From positions 1-36,763 of the IMG/VR virus record IMGVR_UViG_3300030102_003131: a stretch of 36,763 bases of DNA; one strand, written 5' to 3'. Shown in pieces: positions 8,754 through 17,368 of the stretch. The position numbers and the translations under genes were made by a program. Numbering within the stretch: the first letter of the stretch is position 1; every line of letters begins with the position of its first letter. The notes beneath the pieces are model-generated. The model was given only the letters and a program-made list of their open reading frames with translations, ran no database searches and had not been told where the DNA came from. The stretch is from a virus.

Positions 8754-9389
8754 TCAAAATCTAGGCATACCAGCGTATATTTGTGCGCCAGCCGTTAAGT
8801 AATCCATTATCCCAAGCTGTCTATCAGTTACTTGAGTTTCTGGAAGCGGAGAAGCCCCCAAAGCTGCAAGTGGCAAACCAAGCTTATTAGTTGGGGCAGC
8901 GGCAAACTGATTATATTGATTTCTTCCTGCATTAATAAGATTTTGCATTAGCTGTTGCTGCATAGCTCCTTGCCGCATTTGTTGCTGATTAATAGCTTGC
9001 CCCATGTTAAACGCTTGAGAACCTATACCTTGCAACCCAGCAGCAGACCTAAACGCATTGTTCATAGCGTTATTAAAGCCCTGTTGGTTTAATCTTGAGA
9101 CTTGATCAAGAGCCTGTTGGTTAAAGCCCTTTAAGGCCTCAGCTTCCATAACACCCTGCCTTGAACCACCATAAGCACCTGATCTTTGTGCTTGTGCGCC
9201 TATATTATTCAAACCCATCTGCGCTGCGTTGCCTACATCACGAATTGTAGCATCGACCACCTGTTGCTGGTATGGGTTCATAAATTGGTTTACATTTGGA
9301 TTTGCAAATGCCTGTCCTGCTGCCATTGTTGCTTGTGCAGCCCCTTGAAAGGGGTTCATTGTCATTGCTGGATTTGCTGCGCCTGCCAT
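8754..9389 (-). CDS. Gln-rich internal virion/injection protein with GAYGGSRQG motif
   Basis: A 211-residue protein rich in Gln, Asn and Ala. It carries NPYQQQVVDATI at about 38-49 and GAYGGSRQGV at about 71-80, a pair of motifs common in podophage internal structural proteins near the ejection genes. The Gln-rich helix after residue 85 suggests a coiled coil or pore-forming assembly. The start has GAGGGG upstream and begins two bases after the preceding gene. A virion protein is likely; the exact role is not known. Confidence 0.75.
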   Translation of the reverse strand: MAGAANPAMTMNPFQGAAQATMAAGQAFANPNVNQFMNPYQQQVVDATIRDVGNAAQMGLNNIGAQAQRSGAYGGSRQGVMEAEALKGFNQQALDQVSRLNQQGFNNAMNNAFRSAAGLQGIGSQAFNMGQAINQQQMRQGAMQQQLMQNLINAGRNQYNQFAAAPTNKLGLPLAALGASPLPETQVTDRQLGIMDYLTAGAQIYAGMPRF

Positions 9390-9390
9390 A

Positions 9391-9885
9391 TTACTTACCC
9401 CTCATCATTGCATTTCTTGATATAGGTTGGACCCCTAGTGGTGAAGTATTTGTATAACTTGTAGGAGTAAAGCTTTCTGCATTTCCTAATGGGGCAGCAT
9501 TACTTCCTGCCTCACCTGTAACAGGGTCCATAAAGAATGTATCCATAAATTGACTTTGCGCTGGCCTAAACTGAGCTAAGTTTTCTACAGATTGTTCAAA
9601 TATAGGTGCAGAAGAATAACCCATAGCACCACCAGCAAATTCTGTCGGAGCAGGCATAAATTGTCCTGCACCTGTATTCATTCCAAAGGCTGAAGCTGCA
9701 TCTTGTGTATTTTGAAATGCGGCATCTTGCATTGGAGAGAATGCAGCAACGTCTGGTCCATAATAAGGCGTATAACCTATGTTAGATATTCTGTCAGCAA
9801 GAGCTAAATTAGATTTAGCCGCATCCTCAATGTACGCTGGTATTTCTGTTGATCTACTTCTGCTACCGCCTTTGCCGCCACTCAT
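9391..9885 (-). CDS. Hypothetical virion-associated protein, Gly/Ala/aromatic-rich
   Basis: A 164-residue protein starting MSGGKGGSRSRS. I prefer this start because AGGAGA precedes it and the upstream gene ends one base before. It has a basic Gly/Ser N-terminus, then low-complexity sequence rich in Ala, Phe, Pro and Gln with little predicted regular structure. The Y-x-P-Y-Y-G-P-D motif near residue 39 and the neighbours suggest a small structural or ejection protein. No family could be assigned. Confidence 0.7.
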   Translation of the reverse strand: MSGGKGGSRSRSTEIPAYIEDAAKSNLALADRISNIGYTPYYGPDVAAFSPMQDAAFQNTQDAASAFGMNTGAGQFMPAPTEFAGGAMGYSSAPIFEQSVENLAQFRPAQSQFMDTFFMDPVTGEAGSNAAPLGNAESFTPTSYTNTSPLGVQPISRNAMMRGK

Positions 9886-9886
9886 C

Positions 9887-10261
9887 TTATATCTCCTTTT
9901 GAAACGAAGCGTGTAATGGCTTCCAGCCATGCGCTTTTAAGGGTTTCTTCCATCCAAAACGGCCTGTAATACTCAAAGCCTCACATCCATAGCTTTTTGC
10001 CCAATCTGTAACATCATTATGCATATCTAACAACTGATCTAGCTCACCACCGCCTAAAAACACGTTTAGCACCTTTTTTCTAGGATATACCACAATTTCT
10101 GTCACAATGCACCCCCTTGGAGTAGGCCATAACTGCATATTACCCTCAAGAATACCTTTTGCCACATCTTCAAAGCTATGAGTACCACCAGAATACTCCA
10201 AAGCCGCCTCTATCCAAGGGCGGCATCTTTCTAATTCATTTACTTGTGTATCTTTAGGCAT
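9887..10261 (-). CDS. GNAT-like small protein
   Basis: A 124-residue protein containing RGCIVTEIVVYPRKKVLNVFLGG and a following helix ending in Y-G-C-E-A-L-S-I-T-G-R, then W-K-K-P-L-K-A-H-G-W-K-P. This beta-beta-alpha-beta layout resembles the GNAT acyltransferase-like proteins encoded beside podophage tail genes, but the acetyl-CoA loop (Q/RxxGxG/A) is not clear. An enzymatic role is therefore doubtful and a structural role as a minor internal protein is possible. It sits between a fibre-like gene and the internal-protein genes. Confidence 0.65.
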   Translation of the reverse strand: MPKDTQVNELERCRPWIEAALEYSGGTHSFEDVAKGILEGNMQLWPTPRGCIVTEIVVYPRKKVLNVFLGGGELDQLLDMHNDVTDWAKSYGCEALSITGRFGWKKPLKAHGWKPLHASFQKEI

Positions 10262-10609
10262 TTAATATGTAGACAATGCTACCCTCTTCCAAATTGCTGT
10301 TGATCCATCATATGCAGCAGTACAAATATAAATATAATTTGCATCCCATGCTATCATCCCAGCTCCATCGCCAGCCGCGCCAACACTTGAGCTTGGTGTG
10401 GTTTGCTTCATAGCCACTTGTTTAAATTCATTTTGCGCCGAAACTACTGGGTAGTTTCTTTCCTCATCCCACAGGAAAATACCGTTATCGGCTGGAACAT
10501 CATCGGACTGTTTAAAAAACAACTTACCTAAATTTCGGCTAAGAAAAAGATTTAGTTCTCTGCCCCATTGTCGTATGTCTGTGCCTATCACTGGTGGAGT
10601 AACTGGCAT
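10262..10609 (-). CDS. Small fibre-like virion protein
   Basis: A 115-residue protein. The N-terminus (PPVIGTDIRQWGRELNLFL) resembles podophage tail-appendage proteins. The C-terminal half ends in a beta hairpin (IAWDANYIYICTA...WKRVAL), a module found at the ends of many phage fibre and head-fibre proteins. The start codon overlaps the tail-hub stop by one base (TAATG), so translation is probably coupled. An appendage or fibre attachment role is inferred. Confidence 0.65.
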   Translation of the reverse strand: MPVTPPVIGTDIRQWGRELNLFLSRNLGKLFFKQSDDVPADNGIFLWDEERNYPVVSAQNEFKQVAMKQTTPSSSVGAAGDGAGMIAWDANYIYICTAAYDGSTAIWKRVALSTY

Positions 10610-12471
10610 TATCTGTTACCTCCAGCCCTTGCTTCTAAGCGCATTGTTCCCACACGCCATTTTGCAGCCTTAACTCCATCTACCTTCATTCTAACTTGTC
10701 TTCCACTAAATCTAGCATCCGTAGGGTTTGAAGGAACAAATGGCCCAAATGTTGACTCAGAGCCATTGGGATGAAGCCTTGTTTTAAAAGTCATATTTAC
10801 ATCACCCTGAGTTTTTTCATCAGGTATAACTGACGTAACATACATAACATTATCACCATTTCCTATTGATATTGGGCCAGTTTCACAAAAAACAGCGCCG
10901 CTGTCATAATTTAATCCTTGCTCATGGTTGTAAACTTGAACTGGCTCTATAACAGAAATATTCCACCCCATCCCATTATGGCTTGAACAATAATAAAACA
11001 AATTAGACGGTGTGCTATCTGTAACTGTTATCTCCACATACGAACCAGCCGACCCAGCCGAACCAGTAGAAACGACATTTGTGTTATAAACAGAGCCGCC
11101 GTTATGCGTACCATTTGCAGTTGTAGAAAAATTAAAAGGGTGACCAATATTGCTAGAGTCACTTTGGTCAAATCGGTATGTATTGCCTTTGATAAAAGTG
11201 AGAGCAACGTCATCGGTAGCTGTAGAGCCATTTATTGCATACTTGTTAGATGAACCTACGTTATACTGAGGGTGATTAGCAGGGTTTCCACCTACGACTG
11301 TTACAGTATAAGTTATGCTTTCAGAATTTTCACCACTCATTATTGGTGTTCTAAAAACACCCCTAGAAACACCACCAGTTCGTGACAAATTACCTATAAG
11401 CCAATGATTTTCAAGCAAATCTACTGCAACATATCTATCTATCTCTAAACTATTTGCAGACGGATAAAACCACCAAACTTCGCTAAATTCGGTATTACTA
11501 AACGCCCATATCTTTGACTGTTGATTTACATTTATATCGTCAAAAACGTAATCGTGAACTTCGCAAGGTATTTCTTTCACACTGTTACCATCAAATGTAA
11601 AAAAACCTTTTTGCCCCATCCAGAACGCACCCATGTCAGTGTCAACCGCTGACATTCGAGAAACAGCTCCGCAAGAAGTACCGACGCGATCAAATCCATA
11701 AACATATGGCGGCCCAAGATATTTTGCGGAAAACGCATCACTATCTGTTATAATTAGTGTTTGCCCTCTGGTGTTTAAACCTTGCATAATTTGACCAGTT
11801 GTTTGCAAAGTAAAATCGCCAGCTTCATTTGTTGCGGCTGGTGTCCATACCGTATTTGCTTCTTTATCGCACCATTGTACTTTTCTAGGGTCACCACCAG
11901 CACCAAGCAAAAATATAAATCGTTCTTCTGTTACAACTAAACCTAAATTATTTAACGGCGCATTTGTAACAGGTGCGGCCACCGCTGAAGAGCCAAGTTG
12001 CCATTCTACAAGCGTTCCAGTGTCATAATGTACACCAACTAAAAACTGTCCAAAGTTATCTAATGACCAGCTTGATGCTTCTGAATAAGTTCCTGTTGAT
12101 GGTCTTTGTGTTCCATAATACCCAGTTCCATAAAACCCACCACCAAAACCTAAATTAAGTCCTGCATCTTCCCTGCCATTAGACATTGTGACTGGCGTTA
12201 TGTCATATGTAATTCCTGCGCCTGTCATTGCTGTTAATTCGTTGTAGCTACCAGCAGCAAAATATGCCGTTCCGTTTAAACTTTCCCAAGCGTGTGCGCC
12301 TCTAATTGGATTTGTACAAAATCCTTTTTTTAAATTTTGCCATCCACCTATAGGTCGCAAAGAACCATCGCGCCACCTAACAAGGCTACCGTCACGCCAC
12401 CTGTTTGACGCATCAAATTCTGTGCCGTTTCTGTAAAAACCTGCTTTTAAATCTAATGGTACTAAAGGCAT
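10609..12471 (-). CDS. Tail hub / packaged-DNA stabilisation protein (P22 gp10-like) with inserted cupredoxin-like domain
   Basis: A 620-residue protein. The N-terminus (LDLKAGFYRNGTEF...RWRDGSLVRWRDGSLRPIGGW) and the repeated beta blades to about residue 380 match P22 gp10-type tail hubs that close the portal and carry the fibres. Residues of about 386-508 form an inserted beta-domain with GHPFNF (His444) and YYCSSHNGMG (Cys495, His498, Met501), the His-Cys-His-Met ligand set of type 1 copper proteins. After it, the hub sequence resumes. Similar cupredoxin-like inserts occur in marine phage virion proteins. Copper binding or a surface-binding role is an inference. Confidence 0.87.
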   Translation of the reverse strand: MPLVPLDLKAGFYRNGTEFDASNRWRDGSLVRWRDGSLRPIGGWQNLKKGFCTNPIRGAHAWESLNGTAYFAAGSYNELTAMTGAGITYDITPVTMSNGREDAGLNLGFGGGFYGTGYYGTQRPSTGTYSEASSWSLDNFGQFLVGVHYDTGTLVEWQLGSSAVAAPVTNAPLNNLGLVVTEERFIFLLGAGGDPRKVQWCDKEANTVWTPAATNEAGDFTLQTTGQIMQGLNTRGQTLIITDSDAFSAKYLGPPYVYGFDRVGTSCGAVSRMSAVDTDMGAFWMGQKGFFTFDGNSVKEIPCEVHDYVFDDINVNQQSKIWAFSNTEFSEVWWFYPSANSLEIDRYVAVDLLENHWLIGNLSRTGGVSRGVFRTPIMSGENSESITYTVTVVGGNPANHPQYNVGSSNKYAINGSTATDDVALTFIKGNTYRFDQSDSSNIGHPFNFSTTANGTHNGGSVYNTNVVSTGSAGSAGSYVEITVTDSTPSNLFYYCSSHNGMGWNISVIEPVQVYNHEQGLNYDSGAVFCETGPISIGNGDNVMYVTSVIPDEKTQGDVNMTFKTRLHPNGSESTFGPFVPSNPTDARFSGRQVRMKVDGVKAAKWRVGTMRLEARAGGNR

Positions 12472-12472
12472 A

Positions 12473-13282
12473 TTATTTCCAATGTGCTACTGCTAATCGG
12501 TGAAAAGTTCCATTAGGGCTTGCATTAGTTCCAGCGCTTCCCTGCGTACATACATAACTTCTAGTTCCTGAAGGAGTATTTTCGTCTTTCCAACTATAAT
12601 GATTGGTAGCACTTTCTAAATCAATTTGCAGTAATTGGTCAGAATTACTTACTGTTACACCATTAGTAATAGTGTCTTCGGTAAGTCCTGACCCAATCGT
12701 TACGCCATTAAACTGAGTTGAAACTGATATGGTTTCACTAAAGCTAGAACCCGCGTTTGCAGCAGTTGTAGAAAATACGGCTGTAGTTGGTGTAGAACTA
12801 TCGTATCCAGTAATTTCCCAAATATGACCCACCGACCTACCACTGCCGCCATTGCCAGTAATGGATTGATTGCCAGATGCAGAAGTTACTAAATAATAAA
12901 TTAACGAATGACTACCATTAGGGTTACTATTGGTATTGAAGCTATCTGCAGCGAGCGTCATACTTGTGCCACCTAATGTACAAAATGTATTTTTAAACCC
13001 AGGAATTTGCAAAGTAACCACGACTATCTTTGTTCCAGAACTTAAAGAAACAGTACCATTAGGAAACCCGTTGCCAGTTGTTTGTATGCGTCCTTTGAAA
13101 GTTGCGACGGGCGCGGCTCCAGAAACGCCATAATAGTCATTAAATCTGTTTTGTGCGCCGGAGCCTTTGCCAACCATACCGCGTATGTCGGCATCATTTA
13201 AGGATGCTTGAGTTCCGCTAGAGCCTCCTGCCTCAACGTGAATTTGGTTTAAACTTATTGCACCACTACTCGGTAGCGTCAT
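12473..13282 (-). CDS. Tail fibre protein
   Basis: A 269-residue protein. The N-terminal SSGAISLNQIHVEAGG...LNDADIRGM...FNDYYG motif is the virion-attachment module of many marine phage fibres. The rest is Ser/Thr/Gly/Asn-rich beta sequence typical of a receptor-binding tip. The last 17 bases of the S74-type fibre gene overlap its start... its own 5' end overlaps the upstream gene's 3' end, linking translation of the two fibre genes. Receptor specificity cannot be read from the sequence. Confidence 0.8.
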   Translation of the reverse strand: MTLPSSGAISLNQIHVEAGGSSGTQASLNDADIRGMVGKGSGAQNRFNDYYGVSGAAPVATFKGRIQTTGNGFPNGTVSLSSGTKIVVVTLQIPGFKNTFCTLGGTSMTLAADSFNTNSNPNGSHSLIYYLVTSASGNQSITGNGGSGRSVGHIWEITGYDSSTPTTAVFSTTAANAGSSFSETISVSTQFNGVTIGSGLTEDTITNGVTVSNSDQLLQIDLESATNHYSWKDENTPSGTRSYVCTQGSAGTNASPNGTFHRLAVAHWK

Positions 13283-14117
13283 TTTTTAGTTCCTCAATTT
13301 CGGCTTTTAATTCTTTTATTGCTTCAATTAGCAGGCCATGTATTTGGTCATATTGAACCGTTTTATATTCTACACCTTCCTGCCCACTAAATACTAATTT
13401 TTTACTTTCTACTGCGCTCGGTAAAACATTTTCTATTTCTTGTGCTATTACTCCGGCGCTGTTCCTACCATCTTCATTATAAGTAAAAGTATAACCATTT
13501 ATTTGAGATACTTTATCCAAAGCATTTTCTATTTTATTAATGTCATGCTTTAGACGTTGATCCGAAACCGTTGTGGAGAAAGCAGTTATATTGCCATCAA
13601 CGTGCAAGTCGCCGCCATCCGTAAGCCTCATGTCTTCGCCACCAGCCGTGTAAAATCGCATACCTACATCAGTATCATAATGAATGTAATCATTACTATT
13701 GCCAGTATAAACATCTGTATTACTGTTTATCCGCATATCTGTTTTTAGAGAAAAAGTTAAATCGTAAGGGTCAGCATCTGTTCCGTCTGAAGTGTCAGTC
13801 CAATTAATATCAATACCATGACCTTCGACAAACTTTATTTCTTTTCCGTCAGTAACTGAAACTTCTGTGCCGTCACCATCTTCAATTACAAAACTTTGTA
13901 CGACGCTACCACCAGTATTTAAACTACTTAACAAATCTAGCTCTGGAGCCGTTACGCTACTAGAAACACCATTTATTGTTACGGTCGTAAGATTTGGTGC
14001 TAATGTTCCAGAAGTTCCGTTAGCAGCGTTAACTATTGTATCAAGCGCCGTATTGATAGTTGCGCCCCAAGTTCCTTCACTACCGCCGATTGTTGGTTTG
14101 GTTATCGTAATAGCCAT
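13266..14117 (-). CDS. Tail fibre with C-terminal S74 intramolecular chaperone
   Basis: A 283-residue protein. The N-terminus has GGSEGTWGATINTALDTIV, an attachment motif common in phage fibres, followed by a beta-rich shaft. The C-terminal third begins at about residue 187 with SDQRLKHDI and contains SAGVIAQEIENVLPSAV and a final coiled coil, diagnostic of the peptidase S74 chaperone that trimerises the fibre and then cleaves itself off. The Ser-Asp of the SDQRLK motif is the expected cleavage region. AGGAG precedes the start. Confidence 0.88.
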   Translation of the reverse strand: MAITITKPTIGGSEGTWGATINTALDTIVNAANGTSGTLAPNLTTVTINGVSSSVTAPELDLLSSLNTGGSVVQSFVIEDGDGTEVSVTDGKEIKFVEGHGIDINWTDTSDGTDADPYDLTFSLKTDMRINSNTDVYTGNSNDYIHYDTDVGMRFYTAGGEDMRLTDGGDLHVDGNITAFSTTVSDQRLKHDINKIENALDKVSQINGYTFTYNEDGRNSAGVIAQEIENVLPSAVESKKLVFSGQEGVEYKTVQYDQIHGLLIEAIKELKAEIEELKNDATE

Positions 14118-14148
14118 ATTTTTCTCCTATTTACGCAAAAGTAGCACG

Positions 14149-14781
14149 TTAAGCTACATCCGTCCATATTGCTGGTGGTAAAGAAGGACTTAACCAGCCT
14201 CTTATTTTAAAATTTTGAAATGTATAATTGTACTGACCACTCACTGGCCTTAAAAATCTACCAGCAAAAAGCGTTGCATCTTGGCCAGTGTAAGTAAATT
14301 GGCCACGGTCAAAAGCTTCAGCAACGCCTTTAAGAGCGTCTTGACCAGTAAGTGTGAATGTTGCATTACTTAAATCAACATTCATTTGTTTTGTAAAGTT
14401 TATGCTTTGACCAGTAAACGTAAATGCTTGACTGGCTAAAACCATGCCAAAGCCTTTCTCAAAGATTACATCTTGCCCTGTGTATGTGAATTGAGAATTA
14501 TTATAAATTGTATCTATAATTAGACCAAAGTTCTGATCAAATAAAACATTTTGACCTGTGTATGCAAACGCCCCAGTATCAAAATTTGCAGGTCTTTGCG
14601 CTGTAACTGAGGCAGCTTGCCCATCTAAAACAAAAGTTCCTGTTGGATAAATGTCAGTAATAAGCTTTCCTGCGCCTTGCAAAGAAAGGGTAAACGTGCC
14701 GTTTGTGACTGCTAGTGAGTAATTTACATTAGCACTTGCTCCAGATGGAGCGCCGCCTATTGGTCCTCCTGCAATACTCAT
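14149..14781 (-). CDS. Repeat-containing virion protein with tandem TGQ motifs
   Basis: A 210-residue protein built from about five beta repeats of 18-34 residues sharing F-x-[YFL]-T-G-Q-[DNS], at about residues 73, 99, 122, 145 and 166. Each is followed by a hydrophobic strand, and a related V-L-D-G-Q lies near 52. The pattern suggests a beta-solenoid or prism in an appendage. It lies between the S74-type fibre and the dioxygenase genes, so a fibre or decoration role is likely. I do not recognise a named family. The AAAGGATTAAAA leader resembles the early-gene ribosome sites. Confidence 0.7.
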   Translation of the reverse strand: MSIAGGPIGGAPSGASANVNYSLAVTNGTFTLSLQGAGKLITDIYPTGTFVLDGQAASVTAQRPANFDTGAFAYTGQNVLFDQNFGLIIDTIYNNSQFTYTGQDVIFEKGFGMVLASQAFTFTGQSINFTKQMNVDLSNATFTLTGQDALKGVAEAFDRGQFTYTGQDATLFAGRFLRPVSGQYNYTFQNFKIRGWLSPSLPPAIWTDVA

Positions 14782-14794
14782 TTTTTAATCCTTT

Positions 14795-15343
14795 CTATTG
14801 CCACTTTGGTCCACAAAACCAAGCTACAAGAGATTTCCTAACACCTTTAGTTACTGGGCTTACTGCGTGTTGCAGATAGCTAGGAAAAATTAAAACTGTT
14901 CCCTTAGGCTTACTTATTTCTGATTTTGGGTTTTCTGTTTCTTGAAATTGAAACTCTCCACCATCATAATCTTGAGGATTACTTAACTGAATTGTTACAG
15001 ATAATTTTCTGTCAACGCCATTACAATTATTCCAATCTATGTCGTGGTGCCAATCGTAGTGACCACCTTCTGACGCATGGTATTCAGTATATTGAATGTC
15101 AGCTTTATTATACAGATTAACGTGAAAGGCATTTTGATTTGCATAATCAGCAAACCCAAATAATAAATCTTTAAGCCAATCATGTTGAGTAAGCCAACAA
15201 ACACGGCTCGACCTAACGCTCTCATCACTATTACTGAAAGTTGACGCTTTTTGCGTTTCTCCTGCTAAATTTATAATATTATCTACAAGCTCTTCCGACA
15301 GGTTACTTGTAAAACATTGCCAATTTTGTCTTGCTGTTGTCAT
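14795..15343 (-). CDS. 2-oxoglutarate/Fe(II) dioxygenase (prolyl-hydroxylase type)
   Basis: A 182-residue single-domain enzyme. The iron triad appears as H99-x-D101 (in DWHHDID) and His159 (in LQHAV), and Arg169 (GVRKSL) should bind 2-oxoglutarate. R-K-L-S-V-T-I-Q-L-S and D-Y-D-G-G-E-F-Q-F are typical of P4H/PKHD hydroxylases. It would hydroxylate a protein or small substrate using O2. It overlaps a second dioxygenase gene by four bases and lies in the fibre cluster, two genes after a collagen-like fibre, which makes virion proteins plausible substrates. This is an inference. Confidence 0.88.
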   Translation of the reverse strand: MTTARQNWQCFTSNLSEELVDNIINLAGETQKASTFSNSDESVRSSRVCWLTQHDWLKDLLFGFADYANQNAFHVNLYNKADIQYTEYHASEGGHYDWHHDIDWNNCNGVDRKLSVTIQLSNPQDYDGGEFQFQETENPKSEISKPKGTVLIFPSYLQHAVSPVTKGVRKSLVAWFCGPKWQ

Positions 15344-15999
15344 TGGCTGCCTCTTGGAAAAAAGAATAAAGCTTGATTAAGTCTATGCTTTGTAGATTTG
15401 TTTTGACCCTCGTAATAAAAATAAGTTTCATCATCAACGGCTGCGCCATGAGGTATTTTAGAGGCATCAAATAAAAAACCTCTGTTAAATTTAGGCGTTA
15501 AATAATTAACTATTTCAAAATCAGTTTTAGGCTTCCAAGGATGACGGTCTTCTTCTGTTTTTCTACCGCCATATTTATAAATGCTACCGTTTTTATCTTC
15601 GTAGATGTTTGTTCCATTTGTTTCATCTTCATTAAGATAAATAATACAAACCCATCCTGCGTCTAAATGCGGAAACCAGTAATTATCTTGATAATTGTTA
15701 AAGTCTGATTTTTTCCAACGCATAAAATTGGTGTCTAAAACGTCAACGCCATTTTCTTTGTAAACATAAAAGTTAGTATCGTCTAAAAGCTCTACTACTT
15801 GATCAGTATACTTTTTTAGAGTTGGCTCTTCCCTATGATGACGTAAATCAAAAAATTCGTCACCATGTTTAGGATGCTCCGTTATAACTTGGTTTGGTGG
15901 ACCAGACAAAATCATATCCATTATAAACCCTGCGTTATCGTAGAAGTTATCTATTTGGAAAGCACGAGTTCCTAGTAAATCAAATTCTTTTACATCCAT
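15340..15999 (-). CDS. Second 2-oxoglutarate/Fe(II) dioxygenase-like protein
   Basis: A 219-residue protein starting MDVKEFDLLG, where ATG overlaps the upstream stop codon (TAATG). The probable triad is H111-x-D113 (WFPHLDAGW) and His184 (KIPHGAAV), with Arg206 (KHRLNQALFFF) as the 2-oxoglutarate ligand. The strand after the HxD motif (VCIIYLNED) and the N-G-T-N-I-Y segment fit the double-stranded beta-helix core. It is not closely similar to the adjacent dioxygenase, so this is not a recent duplication. Substrate unknown. Confidence 0.82.
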   Translation of the reverse strand: MDVKEFDLLGTRAFQIDNFYDNAGFIMDMILSGPPNQVITEHPKHGDEFFDLRHHREEPTLKKYTDQVVELLDDTNFYVYKENGVDVLDTNFMRWKKSDFNNYQDNYWFPHLDAGWVCIIYLNEDETNGTNIYEDKNGSIYKYGGRKTEEDRHPWKPKTDFEIVNYLTPKFNRGFLFDASKIPHGAAVDDETYFYYEGQNKSTKHRLNQALFFFPRGSQ

Positions 16000-16415
16000 T
16001 ATACATCTGGTTTCGTCGGCCAAGTTACATTATCAGGAAAGCCTGATTGCTCTGAAATATCTAGTAAAGCTTGTCTGTAAGATGCCCAACTATTTTGCTG
16101 TTCGGTAGACATTGCAGCCCATCGAAGTGGGTTAGCAAGAATTTCGTCCATTTCAACCAACAAGCCGTAGCGCTCTTCCCTAACATCTCTTTCTTTTTCA
16201 GCAAGTATTTCTTCGGCTGTAGGAGCAACGTAAGCTTCTTTATTAGAACCAATAAGTGTCAACAGCGCACTGTTATCAATCGTCATATCAGTATCGGATG
16301 TATCAAGCGTGTATGGTATCCATCCATGATCTGGATGGTTTATTTCAACATCAATTCGACTACCGTCTTCACTTATAATTTTTGCATTTCTATATTCTGT
16401 AATAGGAGTAGACAT
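15999..16415 (-). CDS. Tail fibre assembly protein-like
   Basis: A 138-residue protein starting [10 protein letters not shown], with GAGG upstream; the ATG overlaps the fibre stop codon. The C-terminus has W-A-S-Y-R-Q-A-L-L-D-I...G-F-P-D-N-V-T-W-P-T-K-P, the usual ending of phage tail-fibre assembly chaperones, and a charged helix precedes it (about 72-95). It directly follows the collagen-like fibre, the expected client. Confidence 0.78.
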   Translation of the reverse strand: MSTPITEYRNAKIISEDGSRIDVEINHPDHGWIPYTLDTSDTDMTIDNSALLTLIGSNKEAYVAPTAEEILAEKERDVREERYGLLVEMDEILANPLRWAAMSTEQQNSWASYRQALLDISEQSGFPDNVTWPTKPDV

Positions 16416-17356
16416 CAAGAAATCCTCACAAATACTGTCGTTGACCACCAATCAGAGTTATGAGCCGAACATTGCCCCATGCTTCTCCATGTTCCTGAAC
16501 GGGTACTTCCTGCATTATAAAGAATGGTTATTCCGTGTGTAGATCCTCTTGTATGATATCCTGCTGTTCTCAAGCCGCTTCCTGCATAGGTGCTGCCAAA
16601 ACCTAAAGTACTACTGCCAACTTTTTTCAAAAAAGCATAAGAGCCTACACTGTTATGGCTTGTACTTGGCGTTCCAGATGGTCCAGTCGGTCCACGAGCG
16701 CCCGTAGGTCCAGTAGGTCCGCGTGCTCCAGTAGGCCCCGTAGGTCCCGTAGGTCCAGTCGCACCGTCTGATCCTGCAGGTCCAGTCGGTCCTACCAATG
16801 CAGCATTTGTTATTGTTGCCTTTTTAAGACCGCTACTTGTTATAACTGGTATTACGTCTGATCCAGATATACTTGTTTCAGTTGCTAACGCATTAATTGC
16901 TGTATTTGTTACATCTGCACCAGAAGAAACCCCATCAAGCTTAGATCCATCCGTTGCTACGTTTCTGCCGTCCACATTTCCAGAAACAACAACATTACCA
17001 GTTACAGTTATGCCGCCACTATCAGCTTGGATTTTTGTAACACCGTCTACTTGCAGCTTTCCAAAGTCACTGGCTATGGAGCTTATAAATACTTTTGCGC
17101 CACCGCTTAAAGATAGTGCGGAGCCACCTCCACTACTTTCACTTGGTGATCTGGTTAAAGTTGTACCACTTGCGCCATAAGTACCAGTTCCGATTTCCCA
17201 ACTTGTTCCATCTTCAATAACATACTGGACAACATCACCATCAGTAACTCCTGCATCCGCAAAAGATTGCATACCAGTATCGGCTGTCGTTAGGGTTAAG
17301 GTTCCCGAGCCAGTAGTTGAGGTGTTCATCTTGGCTCTGTTAAATAGTTTTGCCAT
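16415..17356 (-). CDS. Tail fibre with collagen-like Gly-X-Y stretch
   Basis: A 313-residue protein. The N-terminus ([16 protein letters not shown]) and following beta region with [13 protein letters not shown] are typical of the virion-attachment end of marine phage fibres. Residues of about 189-228 are around 13 Gly-X-Y triplets, mainly GPT with GAR, GPA and GPS, expected to form a trimeric collagen helix. A roughly 80-residue tip follows, rich in Gly, Ser and His. The next gene encodes a probable assembly chaperone, and two dioxygenases follow. Confidence 0.85.
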   Translation of the reverse strand: MAKLFNRAKMNTSTTGSGTLTLTTADTGMQSFADAGVTDGDVVQYVIEDGTSWEIGTGTYGASGTTLTRSPSESSGGGSALSLSGGAKVFISSIASDFGKLQVDGVTKIQADSGGITVTGNVVVSGNVDGRNVATDGSKLDGVSSGADVTNTAINALATETSISGSDVIPVITSSGLKKATITNAALVGPTGPAGSDGATGPTGPTGPTGARGPTGPTGARGPTGPSGTPSTSHNSVGSYAFLKKVGSSTLGFGSTYAGSGLRTAGYHTRGSTHGITILYNAGSTRSGTWRSMGQCSAHNSDWWSTTVFVRIS

Positions 17357-17368
17357 GATAAGCCCCTC

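Noticed and set aside
14149-14781. Tape-measure or long tail protein
   Set aside because: It is short and beta-rich, and the whole genome lacks a long helical tape measure, which supports a short tail.
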